Below are positions 1 through 9,100 of a stretch of 64,000 nt of DNA, one piece after another (the stretch's first letter is position 1; the number at the start of each line of letters is the position of its first letter). The translations under genes were made by a program, and so were the position numbers. Source of the DNA: JANMEB01 sp041745295 (lineage in GTDB: Bacteria; Planctomycetota; Planctomycetia; Pirellulales; Pirellulaceae). The DNA lies in assembly GCA_041745295.1 (NCBI GenBank), contig JBGTJE010000097.1:62001-126000 (forward strand), in the 5' to 3' direction. The notes under the pieces were generated by a model. It searched no databases, was not told the DNA's origin, and saw nothing but the letters and a program-made list of their open reading frames with translations.

Positions 1-330
1 CAAAGACTCAAAATGCGTCTGCAGCATCGCCTGTTGCTTGGCCATGGCCTCGCTCCCGGTGATTCGAGGACCCAATGCGACGACGGCTTTAAGCGTCGCG
101 TAAGCAGCCTCGCCATCGAAGGCTTCGTTGTCCTTCGCCGTGACAATCAGCGAGTCGCTGCCGTCCCGAGGGAGCGCACGATCGTTCCTCGGCGAAGCGA
201 CGGTAGGCGAATCGCGCCTTTGCGGATTGGTCGGCAAAGGAGCATTCTTGGTTTGACACGCCAGCGCGGCAGAATTGATGAGCGATACGGAAACGACGAA
301 CCCCAATCCATAAATCCGGCCGCTCTTCAT
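1..330 (-). CDS. M28-family peptidase / glutaminyl cyclase-like protein, N-terminal part (runs off the left edge)
   Basis: Only the first 110 codons are present. The protein begins MKSGRIYGLGFVVSVSLINS, an export signal ending near ALAC. After about 40 low-complexity residues comes AYATLKAVVALGPRITGSEA followed by MAKQQAMLQTHFESL. A GPRxTGSE element is typical of the start of the catalytic domain in exported M28 zinc aminopeptidase / glutaminyl-peptide cyclotransferase-like proteins; the zinc ligands lie outside the window. AAAGGA sits 7 bases before the chosen ATG. An in-frame ATG 17 codons upstream (position 381) is possible but would give a poor signal peptide. Family assignment rests on this short motif, so peptidase versus cyclase activity is undecided. 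Confidence 0.7.
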   Translation of the reverse strand, partial: MKSGRIYGLGFVVSVSLINSAALACQTKNAPLPTNPQRRDSPTVASPRNDRALPRDGSDSLIVTAKDNEAFDGEAAYATLKAVVALGPRITGSEAMAKQQAMLQTHFESL

Positions 331-552
331 CGGCAATCCTTTGAACGCTCGTACCAATGCCCTGAAATCAGCCCTAATCATACGCGAAACGGCCTCATCA
401 GCCCATCGGTCAAATTCGACAAAACAGGGGTGGATGCGGGCTGACGATTGATCGACGGTTCCTTCGAAAATTCGTGTTGTCGCCGGGGACGCCGTTTTCT
501 ATGCTGCTAACGGCAAACTTTGGGTTTGGCGCCTAAGATGCCATAGAAATCT

Positions 553-605
553 AACCCGAAGCCTGAGCGAAATCTTTTTCATAATCCTCGCTCAGGCTTC
601 GGGTT
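553..605. repeat. Perfect 18-bp inverted repeat in a 338-bp intergenic stretch
   Basis: Arms 553-570 and 588-605 are exact reverse complements (core AACCCGAAGCCTGAGCGA) around a 17-base loop. The hairpin lies between the divergently oriented peptidase start and the DUF4254 gene, so it does not terminate either one. It looks like one of the dispersed palindromes common in this window. Nothing else is recognisable in 331-668. Confidence 0.8.
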
Positions 606-668
606 GATAAGAAATTTTTCAATCGGCCGCGAGTATCTCCGCGTTTATCGTACCGCAAAGGCATTCCC

Positions 669-1277
669 ATGGACATTTCGGCGACTGCGATAGTGGAGTT
701 GCAAACGGCAATGGTCGAACGATGGCACGTGGGTGAGGTCGACAATCTCTACGACGGCATCTGGCAAACCATTTGCCAAGAACACCAGTTCAATTTTCTT
801 CTTTGGCACGAAGAAGATGTCGCTCGCAGTCCCAGTGTAAGCGACGCGCGATTGGCCCAAGTCAAACGAGGGATCGATCGCTTTAATCAGCAGCGGAACG
901 ACTGGATCGAGCGGATTGACGACGCGATCGCCTATCTCCAATTGGCAAACAATCAAAGCGGTAACGCGACCGCGCCGCTCAATACCGAAACCCCCGGCAG
1001 CGCGATCGACCGACTCTCGATTTTATCGCTGCGGATCTATCATTTGCGCGAACAACTGCTGCGCAGCGATGTCGATCAAGCGCATCGTCAAAACGTCGAG
1101 CAAAAACTCGCGATCGGCAGGATTCAGCAAGCGGAACTGGCCGATTCACTTCAGCGATTGCTCGACGATATCTTCGCCGGCCGCAAGCGACATCGGACCT
1201 ATCGGCAATTAAAAATGTACAACGACCCGGCTCTCAATCCGTATTTGTACGATCCCGAACTGCGCCGCGCATGCTGA
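669..1277 (+). CDS. DUF4254 domain-containing protein
   Basis: This 202-residue soluble protein has no signal peptide or membrane segment and matches the look of the DUF4254 family: an N-terminal helix with HVGEVDNLYDGIWQTICQEH, a WHEEDVAR element and a run of amphipathic helices ending in YRQLKMYNDPALNPYLY. Members are known from planctomycetes and Bacteroidetes and have no established biochemical role. The gene stands alone, with an inverted repeat upstream and an exported amidohydrolase downstream, so context gives no function. Confidence is high that it is a real gene, moderate for the family name. Confidence 0.85.
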   Translation: MDISATAIVELQTAMVERWHVGEVDNLYDGIWQTICQEHQFNFLLWHEEDVARSPSVSDARLAQVKRGIDRFNQQRNDWIERIDDAIAYLQLANNQSGNATAPLNTETPGSAIDRLSILSLRIYHLREQLLRSDVDQAHRQNVEQKLAIGRIQQAELADSLQRLLDDIFAGRKRHRTYRQLKMYNDPALNPYLYDPELRRAC

Positions 1278-1425
1278 CGGCGCTCGCTAACGGCGGGCTA
1301 AACGATGCGTCAACACGGAGCCCCACGTAGGCCGCACAAGCGCACAACATCGAAACGCACACGCTTGGTATTATGACGTGCATTGGATTCTAGACACCAA
1401 GAATAAACGGTTGGGCGAGTTCGCG

Positions 1426-2628
1426 ATGGGCCATTCCGGATTGATTTGTTGCGCCTTCCTGGGAATGTTTTCTTGGACGACTCTTTGCGCCCAGGTAAAA
1501 CAAGCTGAGTCAGACGAAAAGCCAACCATTGTGCAGCTTCCTGATTTTCGACCTGAGAGCATGTTGCGTGTTCCCGCGACCCATCTGACCCACGGGAAGT
1601 TCCCGTCGATCGACATCCACACCCATTTTGGCTTTCGCTTGCGCGGCTCCAGCGAACAACTGGAACAATACGTGCAAGTCATGGACCAGAATCACATCGC
1701 GATTTCCGTTAGCCTGGACGCGATGCTAGGCAAATCGCTGGACGAACATCGGCGATTTCTCTGCGAGAAATACCCCGACCGATTCGCAATTTTTGTTTAT
1801 CTGGACTGGCAGGGAGATGGAATTTCCGATGACTGGGCGAGTTGGGATTGCCATCGGCCCGATTTTGCCAGGCGGTCTGCGGCTCTGTTGCGGCGGGCCA
1901 AAGACGAGGGAGCGTGCGGCGTCAAATTCTTTAAACAATTCGGCTTGGAATATCGCAACCCGGATGGTTCCTTGATTCAGATCGATGATCGCCGCTGGGA
2001 TCCCATTTGGGAGGAATGTGGAAAACTGGGTTTGCCCGTCATTATTCATACGGCTGATCCGGCCGCATTCTTCCTGCCGATTGATGCCAACAACGAACGC
2101 TACGAGGAATTGCTGCGACACCCGGAATGGAGTTTCCACGGCGGTGATTTTCCGTCGCGGGAATCGTTGCTGGAGGCCTTAAATCGGGTCATTGAGCGAT
2201 TTCCAAAGGCGAACTTTGTTGGTGCTCATGTCGCGAACAATGCAGAGGATCTGGCGACCGTTTCTCAATGGCTCGACCGCTATCCGAATCTCCACCTCGA
2301 CACAGCCTCGCGGATTGCAGAGCTCGGGCGGCAACCACACACCGCACGTGAGTTCTTCGTTAAATATCAGGATCGAATCCTCTTTGGAACGGACGGCCCG
2401 TGGCCCGAACAGCGGCTAGGATATAATTGGCGGTTCTTTGAAACGCACGACGAGTATTTTCCGTATTCGGAAAAAGAGTTTCCCCCCCAAGGTATGTGGA
2501 ACATCTATGGCCTTAAACTTCCCGACGATGTGCTGAGGAAATTCTATTACGAAAATGCCTGCCGGATCGTTCCGAAATTGGCGGCCAAGTACGAACGGGC
2601 CGCGGCAACCTTATCGGAAAAAAAATAG
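1426..2628 (+). CDS. Exported amidohydrolase (metal-dependent hydrolase, COG2159-like)
   Basis: The protein is about 400 residues. From the chosen ATG it begins MGHSGLICCAFLGMFSWTTL then CAQ, a Sec-type signal peptide; an in-frame ATG at 1378 would add 16 polar residues in front and spoil it. The amidohydrolase TIM-barrel pattern is visible: IDIHTHFGF (first metal-binding HxH), GVKFFKQFG, VIIHTADP (conserved His), FVGAHVANNAEDL and ILFGTDGPWPEQR (the distal catalytic Asp). This is the layout of the 2-amino-3-carboxymuconate-6-semialdehyde decarboxylase-like branch. The substrate is unknown. It probably acts in the periplasm. No operon partner is obvious; the RND adaptor follows after 229 bases. 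Confidence 0.85.
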   Translation: MGHSGLICCAFLGMFSWTTLCAQVKQAESDEKPTIVQLPDFRPESMLRVPATHLTHGKFPSIDIHTHFGFRLRGSSEQLEQYVQVMDQNHIAISVSLDAMLGKSLDEHRRFLCEKYPDRFAIFVYLDWQGDGISDDWASWDCHRPDFARRSAALLRRAKDEGACGVKFFKQFGLEYRNPDGSLIQIDDRRWDPIWEECGKLGLPVIIHTADPAAFFLPIDANNERYEELLRHPEWSFHGGDFPSRESLLEALNRVIERFPKANFVGAHVANNAEDLATVSQWLDRYPNLHLDTASRIAELGRQPHTAREFFVKYQDRILFGTDGPWPEQRLGYNWRFFETHDEYFPYSEKEFPPQGMWNIYGLKLPDDVLRKFYYENACRIVPKLAAKYERAAATLSEKK

Positions 2629-2857
2629 CTTTTTCGTCGGCGACGTGAGCCCGTGCCACCGCCGGCGTGTCATCTTCCCGTCAGCATGACCGGTAAGCCT
2701 GCTTACGTTTTCCAGGCCCATGCTGAATAAACGCTGCAATCGAACCCGCAAGTGCCGCGGATTTCATTGGTGCGAGGAGAAATAGCTACACGGTCAAGCG
2801 AGAAGCGAAGTTTGATTACAATAGCCTCAACAAATCTTTTGTCGAAACTGGTGTCCC

Positions 2858-4303
2858 ATGAATCCCACGAGCGGAATGCGCAACGACCATCAAATCTATC
2901 ATTGCGGTCGCAGCGACCGGCCATGGTTTCGATTTGCGTTGGCCGCTGTCGCATCGTGTGCAAGCGTTGGATTGCCAATGCCTATGGCCATCGCCCAGCC
3001 GGGGCAAGGTCCACCTCCGGCCTCGGTGGTTTTGTCCAAAGTCGTCAGTTTGCGGCGGTCCAGCACCGAGACGTTTATCGGCACGATTACGCCGATTCGC
3101 AAGTCGGTGGTGGGGAGTGCTTTTGGCGGTCGAGTCGTCAATGTATTTGTTGAGGAAGGCCAACATGTCGGCATCGGCCAAGACCAAAGTGAGTTTGACG
3201 CAACGTCCTTGGGCGAACCGCTCGTTCAATTGCGGACGACGACGCTCGATATGGAGATCGAAGCAGCGCGGGTTGAGTTGAAGCTACGCGAACTGGCAGC
3301 CGAAGAGCTGAAAATTACACTTCCCAATGAAATCGAGAAAGCGCAGAGCGACGTTGCTGAAATCACGCCGCGACTGGAATATACGCGGACCCAATTCGAG
3401 CGGCACCGCCGGCTGTTCCAAGAGAGCGGCGTTTCCGAACGCGAGATGCAAGAGGCCGAGTCGACGTTTCGATCTCAATCCGAAATGCTGATCAGTGCCA
3501 ACGCAACCTTGCAAAAACTGACATCGACCAAACAATTGCGGTTGGACCAAGCCGATGCCGAAGTGAATAATCAAAAAGCCGAGATTCGCCGCTTGCTCGA
3601 GACGCGCGAGAACTACACGATTCGCGCTCCATTCGAGGGCTACGTCGTCAGCAAAATGACGGAGTTGGGCCAATGGCTGGCGCCGGGCCAGGCGGTTGCC
3701 GAAATCGTGCAACTGGATCCGATCGAATTGGTGGTTAACGTTCCGCAATCGTTTGTGCAATCCGTGCAAAAAATGCAAGACCAAGCGGCGGAAACGCAAC
3801 AACGATATCCGGTCCAAGTATCGATTGATTCGATCGATCAATTGTTCGACGGCGAATTGACCCAGATCGTGCCGCAAGCCGATCTGCGCTCGCGGGCGTT
3901 TCCAGTCAAAATCCGATTGTCGAATCCGAGGATCGCCGAGCGGCACTTAATCAAAGCTGGCATGCTCGGGCGGGCCAGCTTTTCGGTCGGCGATGAAGCC
4001 GACATTCTCATGGTAAAAAAGGACGCTTTGGTCCTGGGACCTCAGATCGTCGTGTTCGTCGCCGTGACGGATCCGGAATCGGAAAACGTTACCGCGCGGT
4101 CGGTCAACGTCACGGTCGGTGCCGCACTCGGTGAGTGGATTCAAGTCATCGGGTTACTTAACGGTGGAGATCGGGTCGTGGTACAGGGAAACGAACGATT
4201 GATGCCCGGACAAGCATTGGCGGTTTTATCCGAGCAAACTGACGAGCCGCCACAACCCGAAAAAACCATCGTTGAAACCGATTCGCCCAAGTCGTCCGAC
4301 TAG
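2858..4303 (+). CDS. RND efflux periplasmic adaptor (HlyD/AcrA family)
   Basis: The 481-residue protein is the membrane-fusion subunit of a tripartite efflux pump. It has a long charged N-terminus, then a hydrophobic signal ending near AIAQ. A first lipoyl half follows (VGSAFGGRVVNVFVEEGQHV), then an alpha-helical hairpin rich in Glu/Gln/Arg (roughly residues 125-250), the second lipoyl half (IRAPFEGYVVSKMTELGQWL), and beta-barrel and membrane-proximal domains to the end. The RND permease starts 47 bases downstream on the same strand, so the two are almost certainly cotranscribed. No outer-membrane channel gene is adjacent; a TolC-like gene lies at 42.7 kb. Confidence 0.93.
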   Translation: MNPTSGMRNDHQIYHCGRSDRPWFRFALAAVASCASVGLPMPMAIAQPGQGPPPASVVLSKVVSLRRSSTETFIGTITPIRKSVVGSAFGGRVVNVFVEEGQHVGIGQDQSEFDATSLGEPLVQLRTTTLDMEIEAARVELKLRELAAEELKITLPNEIEKAQSDVAEITPRLEYTRTQFERHRRLFQESGVSEREMQEAESTFRSQSEMLISANATLQKLTSTKQLRLDQADAEVNNQKAEIRRLLETRENYTIRAPFEGYVVSKMTELGQWLAPGQAVAEIVQLDPIELVVNVPQSFVQSVQKMQDQAAETQQRYPVQVSIDSIDQLFDGELTQIVPQADLRSRAFPVKIRLSNPRIAERHLIKAGMLGRASFSVGDEADILMVKKDALVLGPQIVVFVAVTDPESENVTARSVNVTVGAALGEWIQVIGLLNGGDRVVVQGNERLMPGQALAVLSEQTDEPPQPEKTIVETDSPKSSD

Positions 4304-4350
4304 TTCCCAGCCCCGTTGCACTTTCGTCCGAATAATCAAGCAAAATCGCC

Positions 4351-7300
4351 ATGCATCCGATCACTGCGTGTATGAAGAACCCGGTCAAGGTCGCGGTGGG
4401 CGTGATCTTGATCACGTTGTTTGGCGTTCTTGCTCTCTATCGCATGCCCGTGCAACTCTCGCCGGACGTGCAATTGCCGACGATTACAATTTCCACCGTT
4501 TGGCCAGGCGCCGCCCCGCCCGAAATTGAAAAAGAAATCGTGCGCGAGCAGGAAGAGATGCTCAAGGCCGTTGCTGGCGTGACGAAAATGTCGAGTACCT
4601 GTCAGGACTCAAGGGGTTCGATCACCTTGGAGTTCCGTGTCGGGACCGACTTGCAAGAGGCGTTAATCAAAGTCAACAGCCAGTTGCAGCAAGTCCCGGA
4701 TTATCCGATTGATGCCGAAGAACCAGTCATCCAAACCTCGGACCCCAACGACAACGCAATCGCTTGGTTCATACTCGGACCCCGACCCGTCGACGACGAG
4801 GTCATTCGCGCCTTTGGCCTAAAACATCCCGAGCATCAAGCGGTGATCGATCGAATCCTCCGCGCGCATAGCCAAGGTCTCAAAGTTCATCGCATTTTGA
4901 AGTTTGCCGAGCAAGTGCCTGAGGCCGCCGAGCTCAAGCCTAAAGAGCTTGACATTACAAAGTACCGCAAATACGCCGAAGACAATTTGGAATCGCAGCT
5001 CGAACGCGTCCCCGGCGTCGCCGGCGCCGGAGTGTTCGGCGGTCAAGAACCGGAGCTGCAAATTGTCGTCGATTCAAAGAAGCTTGCGGCCCGCGGGCTC
5101 ACGATCGCCGATGTTCGACGAGCACTGACGGAAGACAATCAGGATAGCTCGGCCGGGGATTTCTTCGAAGGTAAACGACGAGTCGTCGTCCGAACGCTCG
5201 GCGAATACCGCTCGCTCGAGCAAGTTCAACAGCAAATCATCGCCAATCCAAACGGGCAGCCGATCTATGTCGGGGACGTCGCCGAAGTCCGCATGGGTTA
5301 CAAGAAACGAGATGGCTTTGTGCGCCGCTTGGGAATTGAAAACGTCGCGCTCAACTGCCAGCGAGAACCCGGCGCAAACGTCATCCAGATCATGCGGGCA
5401 ATTCAAGCCAAAGTTCACGAACTGAATGAAGGTCCGCTCAAACGCGAAGGGTTGATACTGGAACAGGTCTATGACGAAACGGAGTACATTCACTCGGCGA
5501 TCGATTTGGTTAACACCGATATCTTCTTGGGCAGCGCCCTCACCGTCAGCATCCTGCTTTTGTTCTTGCACTTGAACGCGCGGTGCCTGGTATTTATCCC
5601 GCTTCTGGCCGTGAGTTCGATCGCGGCGTTGACGATCTCACCCTGGTTTTTCGCAGTGACGCTGGCACTGATTTTGATTGCCGGGTTTTGGTTTGCCCGC
5701 GGTGCCTTGGTCGTGTCGCTTTCGATTCCCGTGTGCATCATCGGCACGTTTCTTATACTCAACATGTTGGGCCGTTCGCTCAACGTCATCACGTTGGCAG
5801 GTTTGTCATTTGCCGTCGGCATGCTGGTCGACGACTCGATCGTCGTTTTGGAAAACATTTTTACCTATGCTCAAAAGGGCTATCGGCCATTTGAGGCGGC
5901 CCGATTGGCGGCGATCGAAGTCTGGGGTGCGGTGTTGGCCTCCACACTGACGACGCTGGCGGTGTTCATACCCGTTGTATTTCTGGAAGGCGAAGTCGGC
6001 CAACTGTTCATCGACATCGCCCTGGCGATCAGTGCCGCCGTTGGACTTTCGCTGATCGTTAGCGTGGTTCTAATCCCCACCGCTTCGGCTCGACTGTTGA
6101 AGGAGCATGAGCAAGAGAGTCACGGCATGCTCCAGCAAGTTGTCGGCGGTTTCGGAAAAAGATTTGTTGACGTTGTCGTTGGGCTGAACCGTTGGATTCA
6201 GCTCAGCCGCATTCGCCAGTTCGCCACGGTGGTAATCCTCGTAGGGGTGGCGACGGGCCTTTCTTGGGTGCTTCGCCCGAACGTCGAATACTTGCCTTCG
6301 GGCAATCGAAACTTGGTGATCAGTTTGGTGTTGCCGCCGCCCGGTTACAACTTGAATGAACTTTCGAACATCGGGCGGGTGATCGAGTCCGAACTTGAAC
6401 CGTATTGGGACTACGACCTGGGACTCGAAGATCATGAATTGGATTATCCCGCGATTGACGACTTGTTTTGTGTGGCCTTTGGACGGACGGTGTTTTTTGG
6501 AGCTGGGACGCAGGATCCGCTCCAATGCAGCAAGTTGATCGAAATGATTTTTAGTCGATTCAACGGAAAATTTCCCGGGGCATACGTAGTTGCTTTTCAA
6601 ACCAGTCTGTTCTCGGGTGGCTTGGGAGGCGGGCGAACGATCGATTTGGAAATTTCCGGCCCCGAAATGGAACGACTCGTCGCGATTGGTGGCCAGATTA
6701 TGGGCCAGACGAGGCAAGTCCTTCCGGAAGGAACTCAAACCCGACCGATTCCCGGATTGGATTTATCGAGTCCGGAATTGCACGTGCTTAAAAAATCTCG
6801 TGAAGCGAATGACTTGGGGATTAACAGTGTCGAACTAGGCTACGCGATCAATGCGCTGATCGACGGAGCCTACGTCACCGACTATTTTGTTGGCGGCGAC
6901 AAAATCGACATGGTCATACTGGCCAGTCAAAACTACGATGCCAATTCGCAAGATCTTGAATCGCAATACTTGGCAACCCGCAACATGGCCGAGCCAGTGC
7001 GGCTCGATTCGATCGCCAACGTCTCGCTTAGTTCGGGGCCCGAGAGTATTCAACGGAGAGAGCGTCAGCGGGCCATCACGATTGAAATCACGCCGCCGCC
7101 GACGATTTCCTTGGAAGAAACGATCGATATCCTTAAGTCAAAGATCATGCAGCCACTCGAACAAAGTGGGGCCTTGGGATCGGATTACCATTTGAATCTC
7201 AGCGGCACCGCCGACAAATTGCAACAAACATGGATTGCGCTACGTGGAAACATTCTCCTTGCCGTGATGATCACCTACTTGTTGCTCGCGGCCCTTTTCG

Positions 7301-7875
7301 AGTCTTGGAGCTATCCGCTCGTCATTATCCTCATTGTCCCGCTCGGCGCCGTCGGAGGCATCATGGGACTCAAACTGTTGAGCTTGTATCACGTGGCAAC
7401 GGGAGGCGTTCCGCAGTCATTGGATGTCTTGACCATGCTTGGGTTCGTAATTCTCGTCGGGACCGTGGTGAAAAATCCAATTTTGATTGTGCACCATGCA
7501 CTGCACCTGATCCGGAACGAGGGATTTGGCTTGAATGACGCAGTGGCCGATGGTGTTCGCGCGAGGATTCGGCCGATATTCATGACCACGCTAACGACGA
7601 TCTTCGGCCTGTTGCCCTTGGTGTTATTTCCCGGAGCAGGAAGCGAGCTGTATCGCGGACTTGGCGCTGTCGTGTTGGGAGGATTGTTGATCTCAACCAT
7701 CTTCACGTTAGTCTTGGTGCCAACCGTCTTCAGCTTAATGCACGATTTCCTAGAAAAAGTCAGCGCCGTGTTGCAGCTCCAACGCGTCCGTCATCCACGG
7801 AAAGGCGCCCCCGCCGACCATCGCCGCGCTCCTCACGACGGCCGTATGACGGAAGGCGTGAGGCTTGAGGCGTGA
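4351..7875 (+). CDS. RND efflux permease (AcrB/MexB superfamily) with two insertions
   Basis: The inner-membrane pump subunit is 1,174 residues, against about 1,050 for AcrB. The proton-relay motif is intact: GLSFAVGMLVDDSIVVLENI carries the paired Asp of TM4, and GTVVKNPILIVHHA carries the TM10 Lys. Two insertions relative to AcrB-type pumps are visible. One is about 30-40 hydrophilic residues in the first porter region (around residues 147-190). The other is about 40 residues between TM2 and TM3 (around 400-445) that reads as two extra hydrophobic helices. The C-terminal tail is basic. Its last six residues (GVRLEA) and stop are encoded by the left arm of a palindromic element. It is paired with the adaptor upstream. 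Substrates cannot be predicted. Confidence 0.93.
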   Translation: MHPITACMKNPVKVAVGVILITLFGVLALYRMPVQLSPDVQLPTITISTVWPGAAPPEIEKEIVREQEEMLKAVAGVTKMSSTCQDSRGSITLEFRVGTDLQEALIKVNSQLQQVPDYPIDAEEPVIQTSDPNDNAIAWFILGPRPVDDEVIRAFGLKHPEHQAVIDRILRAHSQGLKVHRILKFAEQVPEAAELKPKELDITKYRKYAEDNLESQLERVPGVAGAGVFGGQEPELQIVVDSKKLAARGLTIADVRRALTEDNQDSSAGDFFEGKRRVVVRTLGEYRSLEQVQQQIIANPNGQPIYVGDVAEVRMGYKKRDGFVRRLGIENVALNCQREPGANVIQIMRAIQAKVHELNEGPLKREGLILEQVYDETEYIHSAIDLVNTDIFLGSALTVSILLLFLHLNARCLVFIPLLAVSSIAALTISPWFFAVTLALILIAGFWFARGALVVSLSIPVCIIGTFLILNMLGRSLNVITLAGLSFAVGMLVDDSIVVLENIFTYAQKGYRPFEAARLAAIEVWGAVLASTLTTLAVFIPVVFLEGEVGQLFIDIALAISAAVGLSLIVSVVLIPTASARLLKEHEQESHGMLQQVVGGFGKRFVDVVVGLNRWIQLSRIRQFATVVILVGVATGLSWVLRPNVEYLPSGNRNLVISLVLPPPGYNLNELSNIGRVIESELEPYWDYDLGLEDHELDYPAIDDLFCVAFGRTVFFGAGTQDPLQCSKLIEMIFSRFNGKFPGAYVVAFQTSLFSGGLGGGRTIDLEISGPEMERLVAIGGQIMGQTRQVLPEGTQTRPIPGLDLSSPELHVLKKSREANDLGINSVELGYAINALIDGAYVTDYFVGGDKIDMVILASQNYDANSQDLESQYLATRNMAEPVRLDSIANVSLSSGPESIQRRERQRAITIEITPPPTISLEETIDILKSKIMQPLEQSGALGSDYHLNLSGTADKLQQTWIALRGNILLAVMITYLLLAALFESWSYPLVIILIVPLGAVGGIMGLKLLSLYHVATGGVPQSLDVLTMLGFVILVGTVVKNPILIVHHALHLIRNEGFGLNDAVADGVRARIRPIFMTTLTTIFGLLPLVLFPGAGSELYRGLGAVVLGGLLISTIFTLVLVPTVFSLMHDFLEKVSAVLQLQRVRHPRKGAPADHRRAPHDGRMTEGVRLEA

Positions 7876-8057
7876 GGCGTGGGGGAAGGCCAAAGCAGTA
7901 CTTCTTTCCCCTCCAATCAGCTTCCCCAAAAACAGCACTGGCAGAGCCAGTGGCACGCAGGATCGCAGGGAATTTTCGTGTGCCACTGGCTCTGCCAGTG
8001 TTTTGAAGTCACTTTTTAGACCTAGCCCCTCAAACCTGTGGCCTCAAGCCTCAGGCC
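7855..8057. repeat. Nested palindromic element between two convergent genes
   Basis: Outer arms 7855-7871 and 8041-8057 match as inverted repeats at 16 of 17 positions (GGCGTGAGGCTTGAGGC type). Inside them a perfect 21-bp inverted repeat lies at 7936-7956 and 7980-8000, built on CACTGGCAGAGCCAGTGGCA. The outer left arm overlaps the 3' end and stop codon of the RND permease; the right arm ends 3 bases before the sodC stop. The strong inner hairpin could serve as a terminator for both genes. The same inner motif recurs, diverged, at about 31021-31082, so it belongs to a dispersed family. Confidence 0.85.
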
Positions 8058-8060
8058 TTT

Positions 8061-8678
8061 TCACTTCTTTGGTTCCGGTGCCTTCGCGACTCCGATCAAT
8101 GCGACCCCGATCCGAGCGCCGGAATTACCAGATGGCTGAGTCGTGAGGTCGTCCTTGTCGGCATGCACGACGAAGGCGCGGCCGAGAACATAGTGCAGCT
8201 TCACGCCATTTGCCATCAAGTCAACTTTCGCTACGCCCTTGTCGTTTGCCAACACATTCCCGAAGTCGCCTTCGTGGCCTTTCGCGGTATTAATATCGCC
8301 GTGCGCGTTTCCGGTCGAGCTAAAATGCGCTCCGGTTGCCATGCCATCATCGGATCGCAGATCACCAAATTCGTGTATGTGGAAACCATGTTCTCCTGGC
8401 GTCAGCTCGCTGATTTCGCCCCACACATGTAACCCTTTGTCCGTTTCTTCTAATTGGAGCGTACCTTTAACCTTGCTCCCCTTGCTTGCCTGAAAGACGG
8501 CAACTCCATTTTTCGGAAGCGGTACTTCAGATGCGGCGTGCGCTTCCTGAGCTGGCACAGTGATCTCAGCCCGAATTGTTTTCGTCGCATGTGCGTCCTT
8601 CTTATGTTGAGCTTGGGTAATCGAACCCATCGCCAAAAAAGCCGAAACAGACACCGCCAAAATATATTGTGTTTTCAT
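8061..8678 (-). CDS. sodC: Cu/Zn superoxide dismutase, exported, lacking cysteines
   Basis: The 205-residue protein starts with the signal peptide MKTQYILAVSVSAFLAMGSI ending near TQAQ; GGAGC precedes this ATG, and longer upstream reading is not supported. The Cu/Zn SOD core is clear: GFHIHEFGD (two copper His), GAHFSSTGNAHG (bridging and zinc His), KGHEGDFGN (zinc His and Asp), GRAFVVHADKDDL (copper His) and GNSGARIG (active-site Arg). It dismutates superoxide, here presumably in the periplasm. The protein contains no cysteine, so the disulfide that normally ties the active-site loop to the last strand is missing. It is transcribed divergently from ffh. Confidence 0.93.
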   Translation of the reverse strand: MKTQYILAVSVSAFLAMGSITQAQHKKDAHATKTIRAEITVPAQEAHAASEVPLPKNGVAVFQASKGSKVKGTLQLEETDKGLHVWGEISELTPGEHGFHIHEFGDLRSDDGMATGAHFSSTGNAHGDINTAKGHEGDFGNVLANDKGVAKVDLMANGVKLHYVLGRAFVVHADKDDLTTQPSGNSGARIGVALIGVAKAPEPKK

Positions 8679-8965
8679 GAGTTGCTCCGAATCGATGAAG
8701 AGTGTTTGTAGTGAACTAGGTTGCCACATCGGGCAATCGCTTGCCGAGAAAACGGCGTCCCAGAGAACTAAACTATATGCGAATCGCTGCATCGGGTTGG
8801 GGAACCGCCAAGCGAATTGCGGATTCGACGAGGAATCAACAATCGTCGCGAGGGTCGTGTTGTCTTTTGCTCCGCAAAAGCAAGTCCTTTCGCGGAGAGG
8901 CCGTGAATTTATTCGCAGGACGGCCTTTCCAGGCAAATGACCCCATTAACGTTAGGACCGGAGCA

Positions 8966-8995
8966 TTTACAAGAGTGCCCGTTTTTCGCTAAAAT
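8966..8995 (+). promoter_or_regulatory. Candidate sigma70-type promoter for ffh
   Basis: TTTACA at 8966-8971 and TAAAAT at 8990-8995 are each one base from the -35 and -10 consensus and are separated by 18 bases. This predicts a transcript starting near 9002 with a leader of about 100 bases before the ffh ATG. It lies in the 422-bp divergent sodC-ffh region (8679-9100), which otherwise shows no gene. Prediction from sequence only. Confidence 0.4.
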
Positions 8996-9100
8996 GCTCG
9001 ATCCGCATTCGATTTTTCAGCGATTTTAGCGCGATCAACCCCCAGCTGGCCGGTGCCCGTTCGGTTTTTGTGTCGGCGGCACGCGTTTTCTTATTTGCCA

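Noticed and set aside
13..444. Plus-strand 143-codon frame at the left edge
   Set aside because: It is antisense to the M28-type peptidase start, whose signal peptide and GPRxTGSE motif are clear; the plus-strand product has no recognisable features.
8679..8936. N-terminal extension of the superoxide dismutase
   Set aside because: The signal peptide starts at the ATG at 8678 with GGAGC before it; upstream residues do not look coding.
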